The notes beneath the pieces are model-generated. The model was given only the letters and a program-made list of their open reading frames with translations. It did no database searches and was not told the DNA's origin. Shown here piece by piece: positions 18,278-30,017 of a stretch of DNA of 64,000 nucleotides; within the stretch, counting starts at the first letter, position 1; each line of letters opens with the position of its first letter. The stretch spans positions 1-64,000 of the forward strand of contig CADDYV010000002.1 of assembly GCA_902810695.1 (NCBI GenBank), in the 5' to 3' direction. A program made the translations under genes and the position numbers. Source of the DNA: Actinomycetota bacterium (lineage in GTDB: Bacteria; Actinomycetota; Rubrobacteria; Rubrobacterales; Rubrobacteraceae).

Positions 18278-18918
18278 TCCTCGTAGAGCGGGCCGCGTTC
18301 AATAATCTGGGTCTCATCACCCTCGTCGCGCTGCATGGCCTGCGTCTCGTCCCCGGCGGATTCCTGCTGTTCTTGCCGTTCCTGCTGCTTCTGTTCTTCC
18401 TGAACCTCGGCTTCCTTGGGTAGGCCGAAGAACTCGCGCACCAGATCTACATCCTCGAGTCCCGAGCGGGCGCGGGAGACCTTCTTCTCCTCCTCACGCA
18501 CGCTGAAGTCGCGGGCCTCGCGAGCTTTCCTGATCTCCTCTTCCAGGGAGCTTATGACCTTGCGGGTTCTGTTTTCCATCTCCTGCGAGCGGCGCTGGCT
18601 GAGCTCTATTTTGGAGTTGAGCTTGGCCTCCCGCCGGTTGGCCGAGCGCGCGAGGTCCTCCAGGTTGATGCCCGCCGCCGCGAGCGTATGGCGCACGATG
18701 CGGACCGCGCTTTCGCGCGAGACCTCCTGCGGAAGGTCCTTGATGATCTCAGCCGCCCGCTCGACGGTAAAACCGTGGGACGATAGTTTCTCGTCAGGAT
18801 CGTCGTCGGGCTCCTCCATACCTATCTCCTCCTCCGAGAAGACCATCGTCTCGTCCTCGTCCTCCCCAGAGAAAAATCGCGAGAAAAAGCCTCTCTGTCT
18901 ATCTTGTTCTTCGCTCAT
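18244..18918 (-). CDS. Acidic coiled-coil protein, third gene of PspA operon
   Basis: A protein of 224 residues that I do not recognise. The N-terminus is basic and aromatic (RQRGFFSRFFSG), followed by a very acidic stretch (about residues 19-45). Then come a helical region, a long coiled coil (about 95-150) and a Gln/Glu-rich tail. FFSRFFSG resembles the amphipathic membrane-binding start of PspA (GFFGRFLSG in the first gene), suggesting that it too touches membranes; this is inference. It overlaps both neighbours (4 and 34 bases), so it is certainly in the operon. Confidence 0.75.
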   Translation of the reverse strand: MSEEQDRQRGFFSRFFSGEDEDETMVFSEEEIGMEEPDDDPDEKLSSHGFTVERAAEIIKDLPQEVSRESAVRIVRHTLAAAGINLEDLARSANRREAKLNSKIELSQRRSQEMENRTRKVISSLEEEIRKAREARDFSVREEEKKVSRARSGLEDVDLVREFFGLPKEAEVQEEQKQQERQEQQESAGDETQAMQRDEGDETQIIERGPLYEEWNRRRRGRDS

Positions 18919-19715
18919 CGTACCGGCTCCGTCAGCGAGTTCTCGTGCAGTGTCTCCACAGATTTCGTCATCTCGTCGAGGCTCCGGCGGAAGTAGGCTA
19001 CCCGCTCCTTGAGCCGCGCGAGATCCGAGCTATCCAGAACATGGGGTGCATCGGTATCAAGCGAGAGTAGCTCGCCGCGCAGGTTTCCGAGCAGGCTCTC
19101 CACCCCTTCGAGCCTGGCGTTTACGGCGCTGATCCCCTCCAGGATTCCTTCGTAACCGGCCAGCTCCTCCCGCCGGCTGGCGAGTGCGCTCTCGAACGAT
19201 GTCCTGAGGGGAGAGCCCGCCTCGAGCGAGGCGATATCGCGCTCCAGCCCCTTTACGCGGCGCGATATCTCGCGCCGGTCCAGACTCTCGAGGTGCCTCC
19301 TGAGCGCCGCTCTGCGGAGTGCCAGGCGCGCCGCGCCCTCCACCTCACCCATGATGGTGTGCACATCATCGTCCAGGAGCGGCCTGTACTCCTCGGGCAA
19401 GAGCTCCCAACTCTCCAGCAGCCCACCTTGCAGCGCGGCGAGCCGCTTCATCTGCGGCGCGGCAACCGGATCTTCACGCGCCACCCGGTTCAACTCCCGC
19501 ACGTTCGCCTGCGCCCGGCGTCGCAGCTCCCTGGGGGCGTCCTTGTGGCGGCGTGTGATCTTCCACGCCGCCGGGATACCGCCACCAATCAGCAGCGCGA
19601 GCAGCGATTCGACGCTCGTAAGATGCGCCCCGTGCTCCGCGAGCGAGAGTACCCCTACCCCGGCGAGCGCGCTCAGGGGCACCATCCAGGCGGAGCCGCG
19701 CCGGGCGCTACTCAC
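18915..19715 (-). CDS. Membrane-anchored coiled-coil protein, second gene of PspA operon
   Basis: A protein of 266 residues. Two N-terminal hydrophobic segments (about 10-27 and 33-50) are followed by a long cytoplasmic-type helical domain with several heptad stretches (about 60-100 and 135-265). No catalytic motif is visible. The layout, a membrane hairpin plus coiled coil next to pspA, fits a membrane partner that tethers PspA, as PspB/PspC or PspM do elsewhere, but there is no sequence similarity I can see to those. Its start overlaps the pspA stop by 8 bases. Confidence 0.75.
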   Translation of the reverse strand: MSSARRGSAWMVPLSALAGVGVLSLAEHGAHLTSVESLLALLIGGGIPAAWKITRRHKDAPRELRRRAQANVRELNRVAREDPVAAPQMKRLAALQGGLLESWELLPEEYRPLLDDDVHTIMGEVEGAARLALRRAALRRHLESLDRREISRRVKGLERDIASLEAGSPLRTSFESALASRREELAGYEGILEGISAVNARLEGVESLLGNLRGELLSLDTDAPHVLDSSDLARLKERVAYFRRSLDEMTKSVETLHENSLTEPVR

Positions 19716-20466
19716 GAGCGCCCCGGTCTTCTTCGCTTTCAGGCTGGTCGGTGTTGCTGGTTTCGGCTTGCTCCTCGCCGGATTCCAGGGGTTCTGGTGA
19801 TCTCAGGCCCATCTGGATCTCCATCATCTCCAGCTCCCTTTCGGCGTCGAGGCGCTTGACGTCCTGCTCGACGGAGGCTATCTGCCGCTCGGTCTCGCTG
19901 GTACCGAGCTCTCCGACGGCCTGGGCCTCGTAGGAGGCCTGTCGGATGGCCTGGCGGGCGCGTTCCAGATCCCGTGAAGAGTCGGAGAGCGAGATGTTGG
20001 AGCGGGCTTCGTTGGCGGCGCGCAGAGCTCTCGCCCGCTGGTGCTCCTCCATCAGCGACGCCCGCTCGCGCACGAGGTCGTTGTAACGGCGCTCCTGCTC
20101 GCGAAACGCCTGCTCCATCTCCTGGGAGTTCCTGTGCGCTTCCTCCAGCCTGGTTTCGAGCTCCGCGAGGCTCGCCTGGGCTTCCTGCTTCTGCTGGACG
20201 ACCTCGATAGCAGCCTCCCGCTGGCCTCGCCTGGTGAGCTCCCGCGCCTGACGGTCCTTGACGGTTATAACCTTCTGCTTGGAAGCTGCGTCGTCGGCGA
20301 GCATCTTCTCGTAGGCCATCGTCCGGGCTGCCGCAACCTGGAGCTTCTTCAGGTTGTCCAACTCATCCTGCACGGCGTTTTCCAGCATAATTTCGGGGTT
20401 TCGCTCCTCGACTCCGGATAAGAACCTCCCGAAGAAACCGCGGATGGTTCTGGTCAACCTACCCAT
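19708..20466 (-). CDS. pspA: PspA/IM30 (Vipp1) family membrane-stress protein
   Basis: A protein of 252 residues. The N-terminal amphipathic helix LTRTIRGFFGRFLSGVEERN binds membranes, followed by ENAVQDELDNLKKLQVAAAR and the long helical hairpin typical of PspA/IM30, about residues 25-215. The C-terminal tail is acidic. The family builds ESCRT-III-like assemblies that protect the membrane from damage. GGAGGG stands close to the ATG. It heads the operon pspA / membrane coiled coil / acidic coiled coil / J protein, and two TATAAT hexamers lie upstream. Confidence 0.9.
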   Translation of the reverse strand: MGRLTRTIRGFFGRFLSGVEERNPEIMLENAVQDELDNLKKLQVAAARTMAYEKMLADDAASKQKVITVKDRQARELTRRGQREAAIEVVQQKQEAQASLAELETRLEEAHRNSQEMEQAFREQERRYNDLVRERASLMEEHQRARALRAANEARSNISLSDSSRDLERARQAIRQASYEAQAVGELGTSETERQIASVEQDVKRLDAERELEMMEIQMGLRSPEPLESGEEQAETSNTDQPESEEDRGARE

Positions 20467-20507
20467 CTACCCTCCAGCTTGCAGAACTCCAGATGAATGT
20501 GGTCTGG

Positions 20508-20561
20508 ATTATATAACATCAAACAAAGCCACCTCGTATCTCGCGGGATTATAGAGGTTCC
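20508..20561 (-). promoter_or_regulatory. Promoter region of the pspA operon (two TATAAT hexamers, GGAACC box)
   Basis: Minus strand: TATAAT at 20508-20513 and again at 20548-20553, 40 bases apart in the same context. GGAACC at 20556-20561 resembles an ECF-sigma -35 box. No canonical -35 matches the TATAAT boxes. Tandem or stress-sigma promoters would suit an envelope-stress operon, but the assignment is weak. Confidence 0.35.
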
Positions 20562-20585
20562 TACGAGACATCCCATCTGCAGGTT

Positions 20586-21566
20586 TCAGCGGGTAGCTTC
20601 TCGGCCTTCTGCGTACGGGCGGCTGGCGAGGACCACCGCGCTCGGGGACTCGACCTCGAATGCTGCCTCGAGCGCCTCCCCAGCGGCAACCAGAAGGTCT
20701 TCGGCGGAGCGGGCGTCGCGGGGGTAGATCGCGGCTCCCGCCCGGGTTTCTCTTGCTCCTAAAGACGCGGCGGCGGCGAGCGTGCGCCTCGCCGCGCTCT
20801 CCACCACCCGGTCATCAACCCCGCTCAACACCAGTCCGAAGACCGCGCCCTCTCCAAGCAGAACGGGCTCCCCGATCCGGCCCCGCACCCTTTCGAGCAG
20901 CAACTCGAGATCCTGGACCTCGCGCCCCGGATCCACCAGAACGACCGCGACCTGCACGCCCCTGCGGGCCTCAAGCTCATCCGAGAGCCTGTGCAGGAGC
21001 ACGGATCCATCCTCATCAGGTGCGTAATAATCTTCTTCTACATTCGTGGCGGGCGCAGTAGAACGCCTGGCGACGGCGAGGGCGAAGCCCCCTACGAGCA
21101 CGAAGACCACGAACCTGAACAGTACCGGCATCAGGGCGTACGTTTCTCCTCCCAGGATGTCCGGCAGCACCACCAGGCAGTAGCCGAGCAGGGCGGAGAT
21201 GAGGGAAGCGGCTTTCACCTTCCACGAGCGATGCAGCGCGGAAACGAGAAGCAGCGGGAAGTAGAGTACGTACAGCTCGCTTGAGGAAGCACCGGTAAAG
21301 AAGACCGTCAGGGTGGTAAACGCCGCGTAGAATATATACGAACCTGCGGCGAACCTTCTGGTGAACAGCTCCGCGGGCAGAAGCAGCAGCGTTATCGCCC
21401 CCACCGCGCCCACCGACGCCGTCAGGAGCAGGAGCACCTCGGAGACGCCGGGCTCGTAATAAGGGCTGAGCGCAAACGGAATGGAAGCCCCGAGAAGCCC
21501 GAGGTACAGGAGCGAGAAGGTTTTGAGATTGCGCGCATTCTGGGCGTAGTAGCTCATGGTTGCCAT
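20586..21566 (-). CDS. Integral membrane protein with degenerate GGDEF-like C-terminal domain
   Basis: A protein of 326 residues. About six membrane segments (roughly 18-165) precede a cytoplasmic domain of about 150 residues. Its secondary-structure pattern and the closing sequence SAEDLLVAAGEALEAAF resemble the end of GGDEF domains (DLL-x-AD-x-AL). In place of the GGDEF signature stands GEGAVFGLVLSG, so it cannot make c-di-GMP by the usual mechanism. A receptor or signalling-scaffold role is possible. ATG 21566 is 8 bases after TATGAT. The family is otherwise unknown to me. Confidence 0.72.
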   Translation of the reverse strand: MATMSYYAQNARNLKTFSLLYLGLLGASIPFALSPYYEPGVSEVLLLLTASVGAVGAITLLLLPAELFTRRFAAGSYIFYAAFTTLTVFFTGASSSELYVLYFPLLLVSALHRSWKVKAASLISALLGYCLVVLPDILGGETYALMPVLFRFVVFVLVGGFALAVARRSTAPATNVEEDYYAPDEDGSVLLHRLSDELEARRGVQVAVVLVDPGREVQDLELLLERVRGRIGEPVLLGEGAVFGLVLSGVDDRVVESAARRTLAAAASLGARETRAGAAIYPRDARSAEDLLVAAGEALEAAFEVESPSAVVLASRPYAEGREATR

Positions 21567-21626
21567 GGCCGACTATCATACGCAGGTTTGGCCTCCAGCG
21601 CCAGCGCAGCAGAACGCGTCAGATGA

Positions 21627-22364
21627 CTACGACGAACCGCCCGAGACAGCCGGAACTTTCTCTTCTATTCTCTTGCCTCTGCTCACGGTGTTCAGGATCC
21701 AGGCCGGTTTTTTGGAGGAGAAGGAGTCCAGCCCCGCCGAGGCTTCTGTGCCCGGATTCTTCTTTAGATAGCTCTCGAATTTCGGAGCCTTCTTTACGGC
21801 CTGCGTGCTGTCTAACAGCTTGCTCTGCGGCGGAAGCGCGTGCTTCACGAGGTTTTTGATGTCCTTCTCGGGAAGCGATCCCTGCCGGGTGGGCTTGACT
21901 TTGCCCCCCGTAACCAGAAAGCTCGCGAAGGATTTCCCGGAAGGAGAAACGTAGGTGTAGAGCCAGCTCGGGGCGCGGCCCTGTGCATCCACTTTTGGCG
22001 GGTAGCTGGATATGGCGTAGATCTTCGAGTCTTTGTGCCACCTTCTGGCTGCCTGATCAGCCTTTCCCATTCCCGCTAGAGCCGAGACGGGCTTGCCTCC
22101 TTTGGGTACTTTGGGTCCTCGCCGGGAAGCTAAACTTTTTCTGGAGGACGCCTGGCTGGTCCTGGATGTGGTTGGCTTGGCAGAGGCGGTCTTTTTGGCT
22201 CCGCTGGCAGTTTTAGCCACGCTGGAAGATGACGCTCCGCTGCTCTGGGCCGACGAGCCGTTCTGTCCGCCGGACCCCGCAGAGGAGCATGCCGCGAGCA
22301 TGAGCCCGCATGCAAACGCCGCCAGCAACAATAGCACCAACCGGAGATGATTCCTGGCAATCAT
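21627..22364 (-). CDS. Lipoprotein of unknown function
   Basis: A protein of 245 residues. The signal peptide (LVLLLLAAFACGLMLAACSS) carries a lipobox ending LAAC, with the modified Cys near residue 25. A Ser/Ala/Lys-rich low-complexity linker follows (about 26-85), then a compact domain with WHKDSKIYAISSYPPKVDAQ and WLYTYVSPSGKSF, then an IKNLVKHALPPQSKLLDSTQ segment. I recognise no family. The domain could be a beta-sheet ligand-binding fold. It stands alone between two degenerate GGDEF-like genes on the same strand. Confidence 0.75.
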   Translation of the reverse strand: MIARNHLRLVLLLLAAFACGLMLAACSSAGSGGQNGSSAQSSGASSSSVAKTASGAKKTASAKPTTSRTSQASSRKSLASRRGPKVPKGGKPVSALAGMGKADQAARRWHKDSKIYAISSYPPKVDAQGRAPSWLYTYVSPSGKSFASFLVTGGKVKPTRQGSLPEKDIKNLVKHALPPQSKLLDSTQAVKKAPKFESYLKKNPGTEASAGLDSFSSKKPAWILNTVSRGKRIEEKVPAVSGGSS

Positions 22365-22436
22365 AGGCGGGCAAGTTTAGCGAAAATCTCCCGCGCTTAC
22401 TGCACTCTCTGATGAACATTTCACACATAGCGGCGG

Positions 22437-25640
<3,204 letters not shown>

Positions 25641-25800
25641 AACGTTCTCCTTTCGGGGCAGTGTTTTTGACGGGCTCAATATAGGTTGCGGATGAGAGGC
25701 GGGCTACAAGGCCAGCCACCCGGTTTCGGTGCGGTTTACCTCACCTCAAAAGTGCGGGATACTTCCTGGATCTTGTACGCCCTGTGGCGTACCATGCGGT

Positions 25801-27880
25801 ATGTACGTCAGTCGGACACTTCTGGTTACCGGTGCGGCGGCAACGCTGGCCTGTCTTCCTCTCAGCGTGCTCCTGGCCGTCTACGGCGTAGATCAGGGCC
25901 ACGACACCGATCTTTTGACGGGCGTAATCTTCTTTCTCGCGGGAGCTTTCGCCGTTCTGAGACGGCCTCACCACCTGGCAGCGCGCAGGCTTCTGGCCGT
26001 CGGCGTGACCCTCACGACTTACATAGCCCTCGGACGCGCGCTCTCGGTCGCGGCTATACAGCACGGTGTAGCATCCTGGTTCTGGTTGGGGAACGCGGTA
26101 GATCAGGGCCTCGAGGTCGCGATCTTCTGCGCACTCCTCGCCCTGTTCGCGGTCTTCCCCGACGGCGCGTACCAGGGGGCGTACGAGCGGCGGATCGTAC
26201 GCGCAAGCTGGACGCTGGTGCCAATTTTGCTGCTCGTCTCACGTCCCTCTCTACACATCAACACCAATACTGTCTTTGTCCACCAGAAGATTCCGAGTCC
26301 GCTGTATGTCCCCTCGCTCGCCGGGTTGGGGCCGCTGGCGCTATCGCTCTCCGAAGTTCCCGCCTTACTGGTCCTGCTGGCGGTGGCGCTGCTCGCGCTG
26401 CGCTACCGGCGTTTCGGACGGGAGCAGCGGCTGCAGGCCACCTGGCCGCTGCTGGCGTCTCTGTGCTTCGGGCTCGCGCTAATACCAGCGGTCCTGAGCA
26501 ACTACGGCGTGGTCCCTGAAATCGTCGCCGTGGTTCTGTTCGACGTCACCATCCTGCTGCTGCCGGTTGCGCTCGTGGTCGGGTTGCTGAGGCACAGGCT
26601 CTTCGACATCGAGGTCGTGCTGCGCAAGTCGCTGGTCTACGGGGCGCTCTGGCTGCTCATCACGCTCTGCTACGCCGGGCTCGCCGCCGCCCTGGGCATC
26701 GCCGCCGGAGAACGCCTGCCGCTGGGGGTGGCGGTCCTGTGCACCCTCGTCGCAACGCTAATCTTCCAGCCGGCACGGATGAGGCTGGAGAGGATCGCGG
26801 ACCGCTGGGTCTTCGGAGAGCGACTGGGCGGCTACGAGCTCCTGGCGCGTTTCGGCGCGAGTCTCGAAGGTACTTTCGATCTGGAAGACCTGATCCCGCG
26901 GGTCGCCGCCACGGTGCGCAAGGGACTGGGCGTGGAGTGGGTGCGCATCTTGCTCTGGCAAGGCCCGGACGAGGATTCGCCCTTGAAACCGATGGGCACG
27001 AGCGGGATAGGGCTGCACGATCCGGTGCAGCCTGCCGCCGTGGCTCCGCTCGTCCATGCTGGAGAGCGCATAGGTGCCATCGAGTGCGGTCCCAAAGAAG
27101 AGGGGGAGTTTGATGCCGGAGACCAGAAGCTGCTGGCGACGCTGGGACGGCAGGCGGCGCTCGCCATCCGCAATGCCCATCTCACCACCGAGCTATCGGA
27201 CCGGCTCGAGGAGATCCAGACACAAGCGCGTGAGCTGACCGCTTCGCGGGCAAGGATCGTGCAGGCGGGTGAAGAGGAACGCCGCCGCATAGAGCGCAAC
27301 ATCCACGACGGCGTGCAACAAGAATTAGTCGCGCTGATGACGAAGATCCGGCTGGCACGCAACCAACTGGCGCGCGACCCGGCCCTCGCGGAGAATACCC
27401 TGGCGGAGCTTCAGGAGGAGGCTCGCCTGGCACTCGAAGACCTCCGCGAACTTGCAAGAGAAATACACCCCTCGGTTCTAAGGCGATCACGGGCTCCTGG
27501 AGGCGATCGAGGCGCGGGTGGTTAGATCTCCTATCAGCGTGCAGGTAGAGCACGATGGCGTGGCGCACGGCACGAGATACCCCGAGGAGATCGAGGGTGC
27601 AGCGTACTTCTTTGTGTGCGAGGGACTGGCCAACGCGCTCAAGCACGCCTCAGCCCGCAACATAACCGTCCGCCTGTCGTGCGCACCAACCACGCTCAAA
27701 CTCGAAGTTGGCGACGACGGCTGCGGCTTCGTTTCAGAAGAGATAACATCCTCCGGGCTCCAAGGCCTGTCCGACCGGATCGAGGCGCTCGGCGGCAGCC
27801 TGCAAATGATTAGCCACCCTGGAGAGGGCACCTCGATCTGCGCCACCCTACCCCTCAAGGAGTACGCTGCTGGTGTCTGA
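25801..27880 (+). pseudogene. NarL-system sensor histidine kinase, interrupted by a +1 frameshift
   Basis: Two frames together make one kinase. The first (to 27525) has about seven N-terminal membrane helices, a GAF domain (about residues 360-460), and a HisKA_3 dimerisation helix with the phosphoacceptor His in RRIERNIHDGVQQELVALM. The second (from about 27485) has the ATPase domain: GLANALKHASARNITV, LEVGDDGCGF, GLQGLSDRIEALGG. The expected HPSVL-x-DHGLLEAIEARVV is read only by shifting frame at 27481-27484, where AGGC stands in place of three bases. One base removed restores the gene. I start it at ATG 25801; the open frame extends to 25729. It is coupled to the response regulator by an 8-base overlap. 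Confidence 0.85.
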
Positions 27881-28553
27881 TCCGCTCCGGGTTGTGATCG
27901 CCGAGGACAACTATCTGGTGCGCGAGGGCACCCGCCGGTTGCTTGAAGATTCGGATGAGATCGAGGTAACTGCAAGCGTGGGTACGGCGGAGGAGCTTCT
28001 AGACGCGGTAGCGCGTCTGCACCCGGACGCGGTTCTGACCGACATCAGGATGCCCCCGGACCATCACACCGAGGGCATACGGGCCGCGCACGACATCCGG
28101 GCCAGATATCCGGAAGTGGGCGTGGTGGTGCTCTCCCAGCACGCCGAGGAAGTCTACGCCTTCGAATTGCTCAAGAGCGGGACTTCCGGCCTGGCTTACC
28201 TGCTCAAAGAGCGCATCGGTGATCTGGAAGAGCTCATACGCGCGCTGCGGGAGGTGAAAGCCGGGCGTTCGGTGATCGACCCGAAGATAGTTGAACTGCT
28301 GATAGCCCGCCAGAGACGTTTCGAGAAATCTACTTTGAGTAACTTGAGCCCGCGCGAGTTGGAAGTGCTCTCCGAGATGGCTCAGGGTAAGACCAACCAC
28401 GCCATCGCTGAGAAGCTGTTTCTCTCGGAATCCGCCATCGAAAAATACATAAATGCCATCTTTTCCAAGCTAGATCTATCCAGATCCAGGGAAGCCTCAA
28501 CTCATCGTCGCGTCGCCGCCGTGCTGATGTTCTTGCGCGATACCCGCCGATAG
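27873..28553 (+). CDS. NarL/LuxR-family response regulator
   Basis: A protein of 226 residues. The receiver domain has the acidic pair ED at 11-12, the phosphoacceptor Asp57 (VLTDIRMPPD) and the later Lys in YLLKERIGD. The C-terminal LuxR-type helix-turn-helix runs SPRELEVLSEMAQGKTNHAI to LFLSESAIEKYINAIFSKLD. GTG 27873 overlaps the end of the kinase gene, so the two form a two-component pair. Its targets are unknown; with the kinase frameshifted, signal input may be lost if the shift is real. Confidence 0.93.
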   Translation: MSDPLRVVIAEDNYLVREGTRRLLEDSDEIEVTASVGTAEELLDAVARLHPDAVLTDIRMPPDHHTEGIRAAHDIRARYPEVGVVVLSQHAEEVYAFELLKSGTSGLAYLLKERIGDLEELIRALREVKAGRSVIDPKIVELLIARQRRFEKSTLSNLSPRELEVLSEMAQGKTNHAIAEKLFLSESAIEKYINAIFSKLDLSRSREASTHRRVAAVLMFLRDTRR

Positions 28554-28587
28554 CGAAAGAATAATCTTGAGCGCGTCTTCCCTACGC

Positions 28588-28595
28588 TATAGACA
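28588..28595 (+). promoter_or_regulatory. Possible promoter upstream of the HesB-like gene
   Basis: TTGAGC (28567-28572) with TAGACA (28590-28595) at 17-base spacing, in an AT-rich stretch about 115 bases upstream of the GTG at 28713. Box matches are only fair. Confidence 0.25.
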
Positions 28596-28712
28596 ATCAT
28601 TTAACTTATCTAACCGAAGTTTCGTGCGTTTGTCACGGTGGTGCATGTTTAGAACGGAAGCAATGCTGGTAACCTTGGTATGGGCACCGCAAGCGAGAGA
28701 TAGGAGAAAGCG

Positions 28713-29018
28713 GTGATCACGGTAACAGAAGAAGCGAAGGAACTTTTTCAGCAGGTAGAGCATCCGGAGGGAACCGTGCTGCGCCTGGACCCGGTTACGG
28801 ATCAAAACTCCGGCCAGACGCAGATCGGCATAGCAGCCGGCGAGCCCAAAGGCGATGACCAGGTAATCGAGCACGAAGGCGAGAGCCTGCTGCACATTGA
28901 CGCTTCCGTGAGCGAAGCCCTCGACGGAAGCACCCTGGACAAAGTTGACACCCCGGAAGGGCCGGGAATCGGCATCAACCCGCCACCCGAGGCAGCACCG
29001 CCCGCCGGAGGATCGTAG
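28713..29018 (+). CDS. HesB/IscA-like protein without cysteines
   Basis: A protein of 101 residues. TAGGAG lies before GTG 28713. The order of segments follows HesB/IscA proteins: an opening ITVTEEAKELFQQV, then a beta strand VLRLDPVT, GDDQVIEHEGESLLHIDASV, SEALDGSTLDKVDT, and a closing GIGINPPP. The family binds iron or Fe-S clusters through three cysteines (C-x-GC and CGCG type), and this protein contains no cysteine at all. It therefore cannot be a normal A-type scaffold. It may be a divergent relative with another role. Confidence is moderate for the family. Confidence 0.7.
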   Translation: MITVTEEAKELFQQVEHPEGTVLRLDPVTDQNSGQTQIGIAAGEPKGDDQVIEHEGESLLHIDASVSEALDGSTLDKVDTPEGPGIGINPPPEAAPPAGGS

Positions 29019-29050
29019 AAAAAGCCAGGAACTCTAAAACCTGCCCTCAA

Positions 29051-29089
29051 TTCAAGGGGTTGCGGCATATCGTCGCAGCCCCTTTTGAA
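29051..29089 (+). terminator. Stem-loop, possible terminator after the HesB-like gene
   Basis: Two arms, TTCAAGGGGTTGCG (29051-29064) and CGCAGCCCCTTTTGAA (29074-29089), form a long stem with a 9-base loop and one mismatch. Only four Ts follow within the 3' arm. It stands 17 bases before the next start codon and could also affect translation there. Confidence 0.5.
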
Positions 29090-29106
29090 ACTCTGGGGCG
29101 GCAAAG

Positions 29107-29505
29107 GTGACACAGGTGGACGCATTTGCGGCGCACGTGGTGGTCGTTGGCGGGCCAGAAGAGGAAAGGGAGCTTCTGGCGATCACGCTCGACGATGGCG
29201 ACGCCATTCCGCTTTTCGGCTCCATAGAGGAGGCACGGGAATTTCTGGACTCGACGGGAGACTTCGCCAAACACTGGCGGCCAGAAGAAATTTCGGCGGA
29301 GCGGCTAGTCGAGCTTCTGGACTTTCAGGGAGAAGAGGTCGCGTACGTAGCCCTGAGCCCGCCGCCCGAACGGTTGGAAGGCGGTATGGAGGTGCAGGTG
29401 ATACCGCGCGAAACGTTCACCGCTCTCCTGAGACGGCAGGCGGCGGGGTCTCCCGAAGAAGAGGGCCGGAGGAGAGGTTTCCTGCGGCGGCTTTTCGGAC
29501 GCTAG
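29107..29505 (+). CDS. Small acidic protein of unknown function
   Basis: A protein of 132 residues from GTG 29107 (a second GTG follows 9 bases on). It has an alpha/beta-type N-terminal half (HVVVVGGPEEERELLAITL and AIPLFGSIEEAREFLDS) and a basic C-terminal tail (GRRRGFLRRLFGR). The segment PLFGSIEEAREFL resembles small SseB-like or DUF-type folds, but I cannot assign it. No clear Shine-Dalgarno is visible. Confidence 0.6.
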   Translation: MTQVDAFAAHVVVVGGPEEERELLAITLDDGDAIPLFGSIEEAREFLDSTGDFAKHWRPEEISAERLVELLDFQGEEVAYVALSPPPERLEGGMEVQVIPRETFTALLRRQAAGSPEEEGRRRGFLRRLFGR

Positions 29506-29627
29506 TCCTCTACCACTCTCTGTTCACCCAGGAGCACGAGAAATGTGCCGTGGAGAGGTTGCGTTATCTCCGGGTAGTCGGAAAGATCTAATAGCAGGGA
29601 TAGCGGCCTTCTCATGCAACGCCCCTG

Positions 29628-30017
29628 TTACCCCTCGGGCGGGTACACCATCTCCCGCGCGAGCCGGTTCAGGGTTTCCTCTGGATCTTCCAGGAAGCCG
29701 GTGTGCACGGAGGAGGGCTGCACGACGGTGCTCCTGGGGGCGACCAGCCTTCCGAAGCGTTCTCTGGGCGGTAGTTGACCCAGGGCTCCGGCCTCGGGGC
29801 CACCCGCGCATACGCGGCGCACGGCCTCCAGGTGCGCCTGCACGGATTGCTGGTCCAGGCTCGGGTCCAGGACCTGCAGGCGCTCGCGGTCCAGGTAGAT
29901 GCGGGCGCCCAGAAAGTTCGCCTCGGGGCAGTAGAGGATCACGCCGACGTTGATGGACTCGCCGCGCTCCGGACGCGGCACTACTTTGAGCAGCGCGTAC
30001 TCAAAGAGCTTGCTCAT
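29628..30017 (-). CDS. DUF3037-domain protein, partner of HipA-like kinase
   Basis: A protein of 129 residues beginning MSKLFEYALLKVVPRPERGE, then SINVGVILYCPEANFLGARI. This is the DUF3037 opening (YxxLKVVPRxER, NVGVIL). The function is unknown. DUF3037 genes are regularly found next to a HipA-like kinase gene, as here, where the two overlap by 17 bases. ATG 30017 is chosen because the domain starts there; the open frame extends upstream within the kinase gene. Confidence 0.85.
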   Translation of the reverse strand: MSKLFEYALLKVVPRPERGESINVGVILYCPEANFLGARIYLDRERLQVLDPSLDQQSVQAHLEAVRRVCAGGPEAGALGQLPPRERFGRLVAPRSTVVQPSSVHTGFLEDPEETLNRLAREMVYPPEG

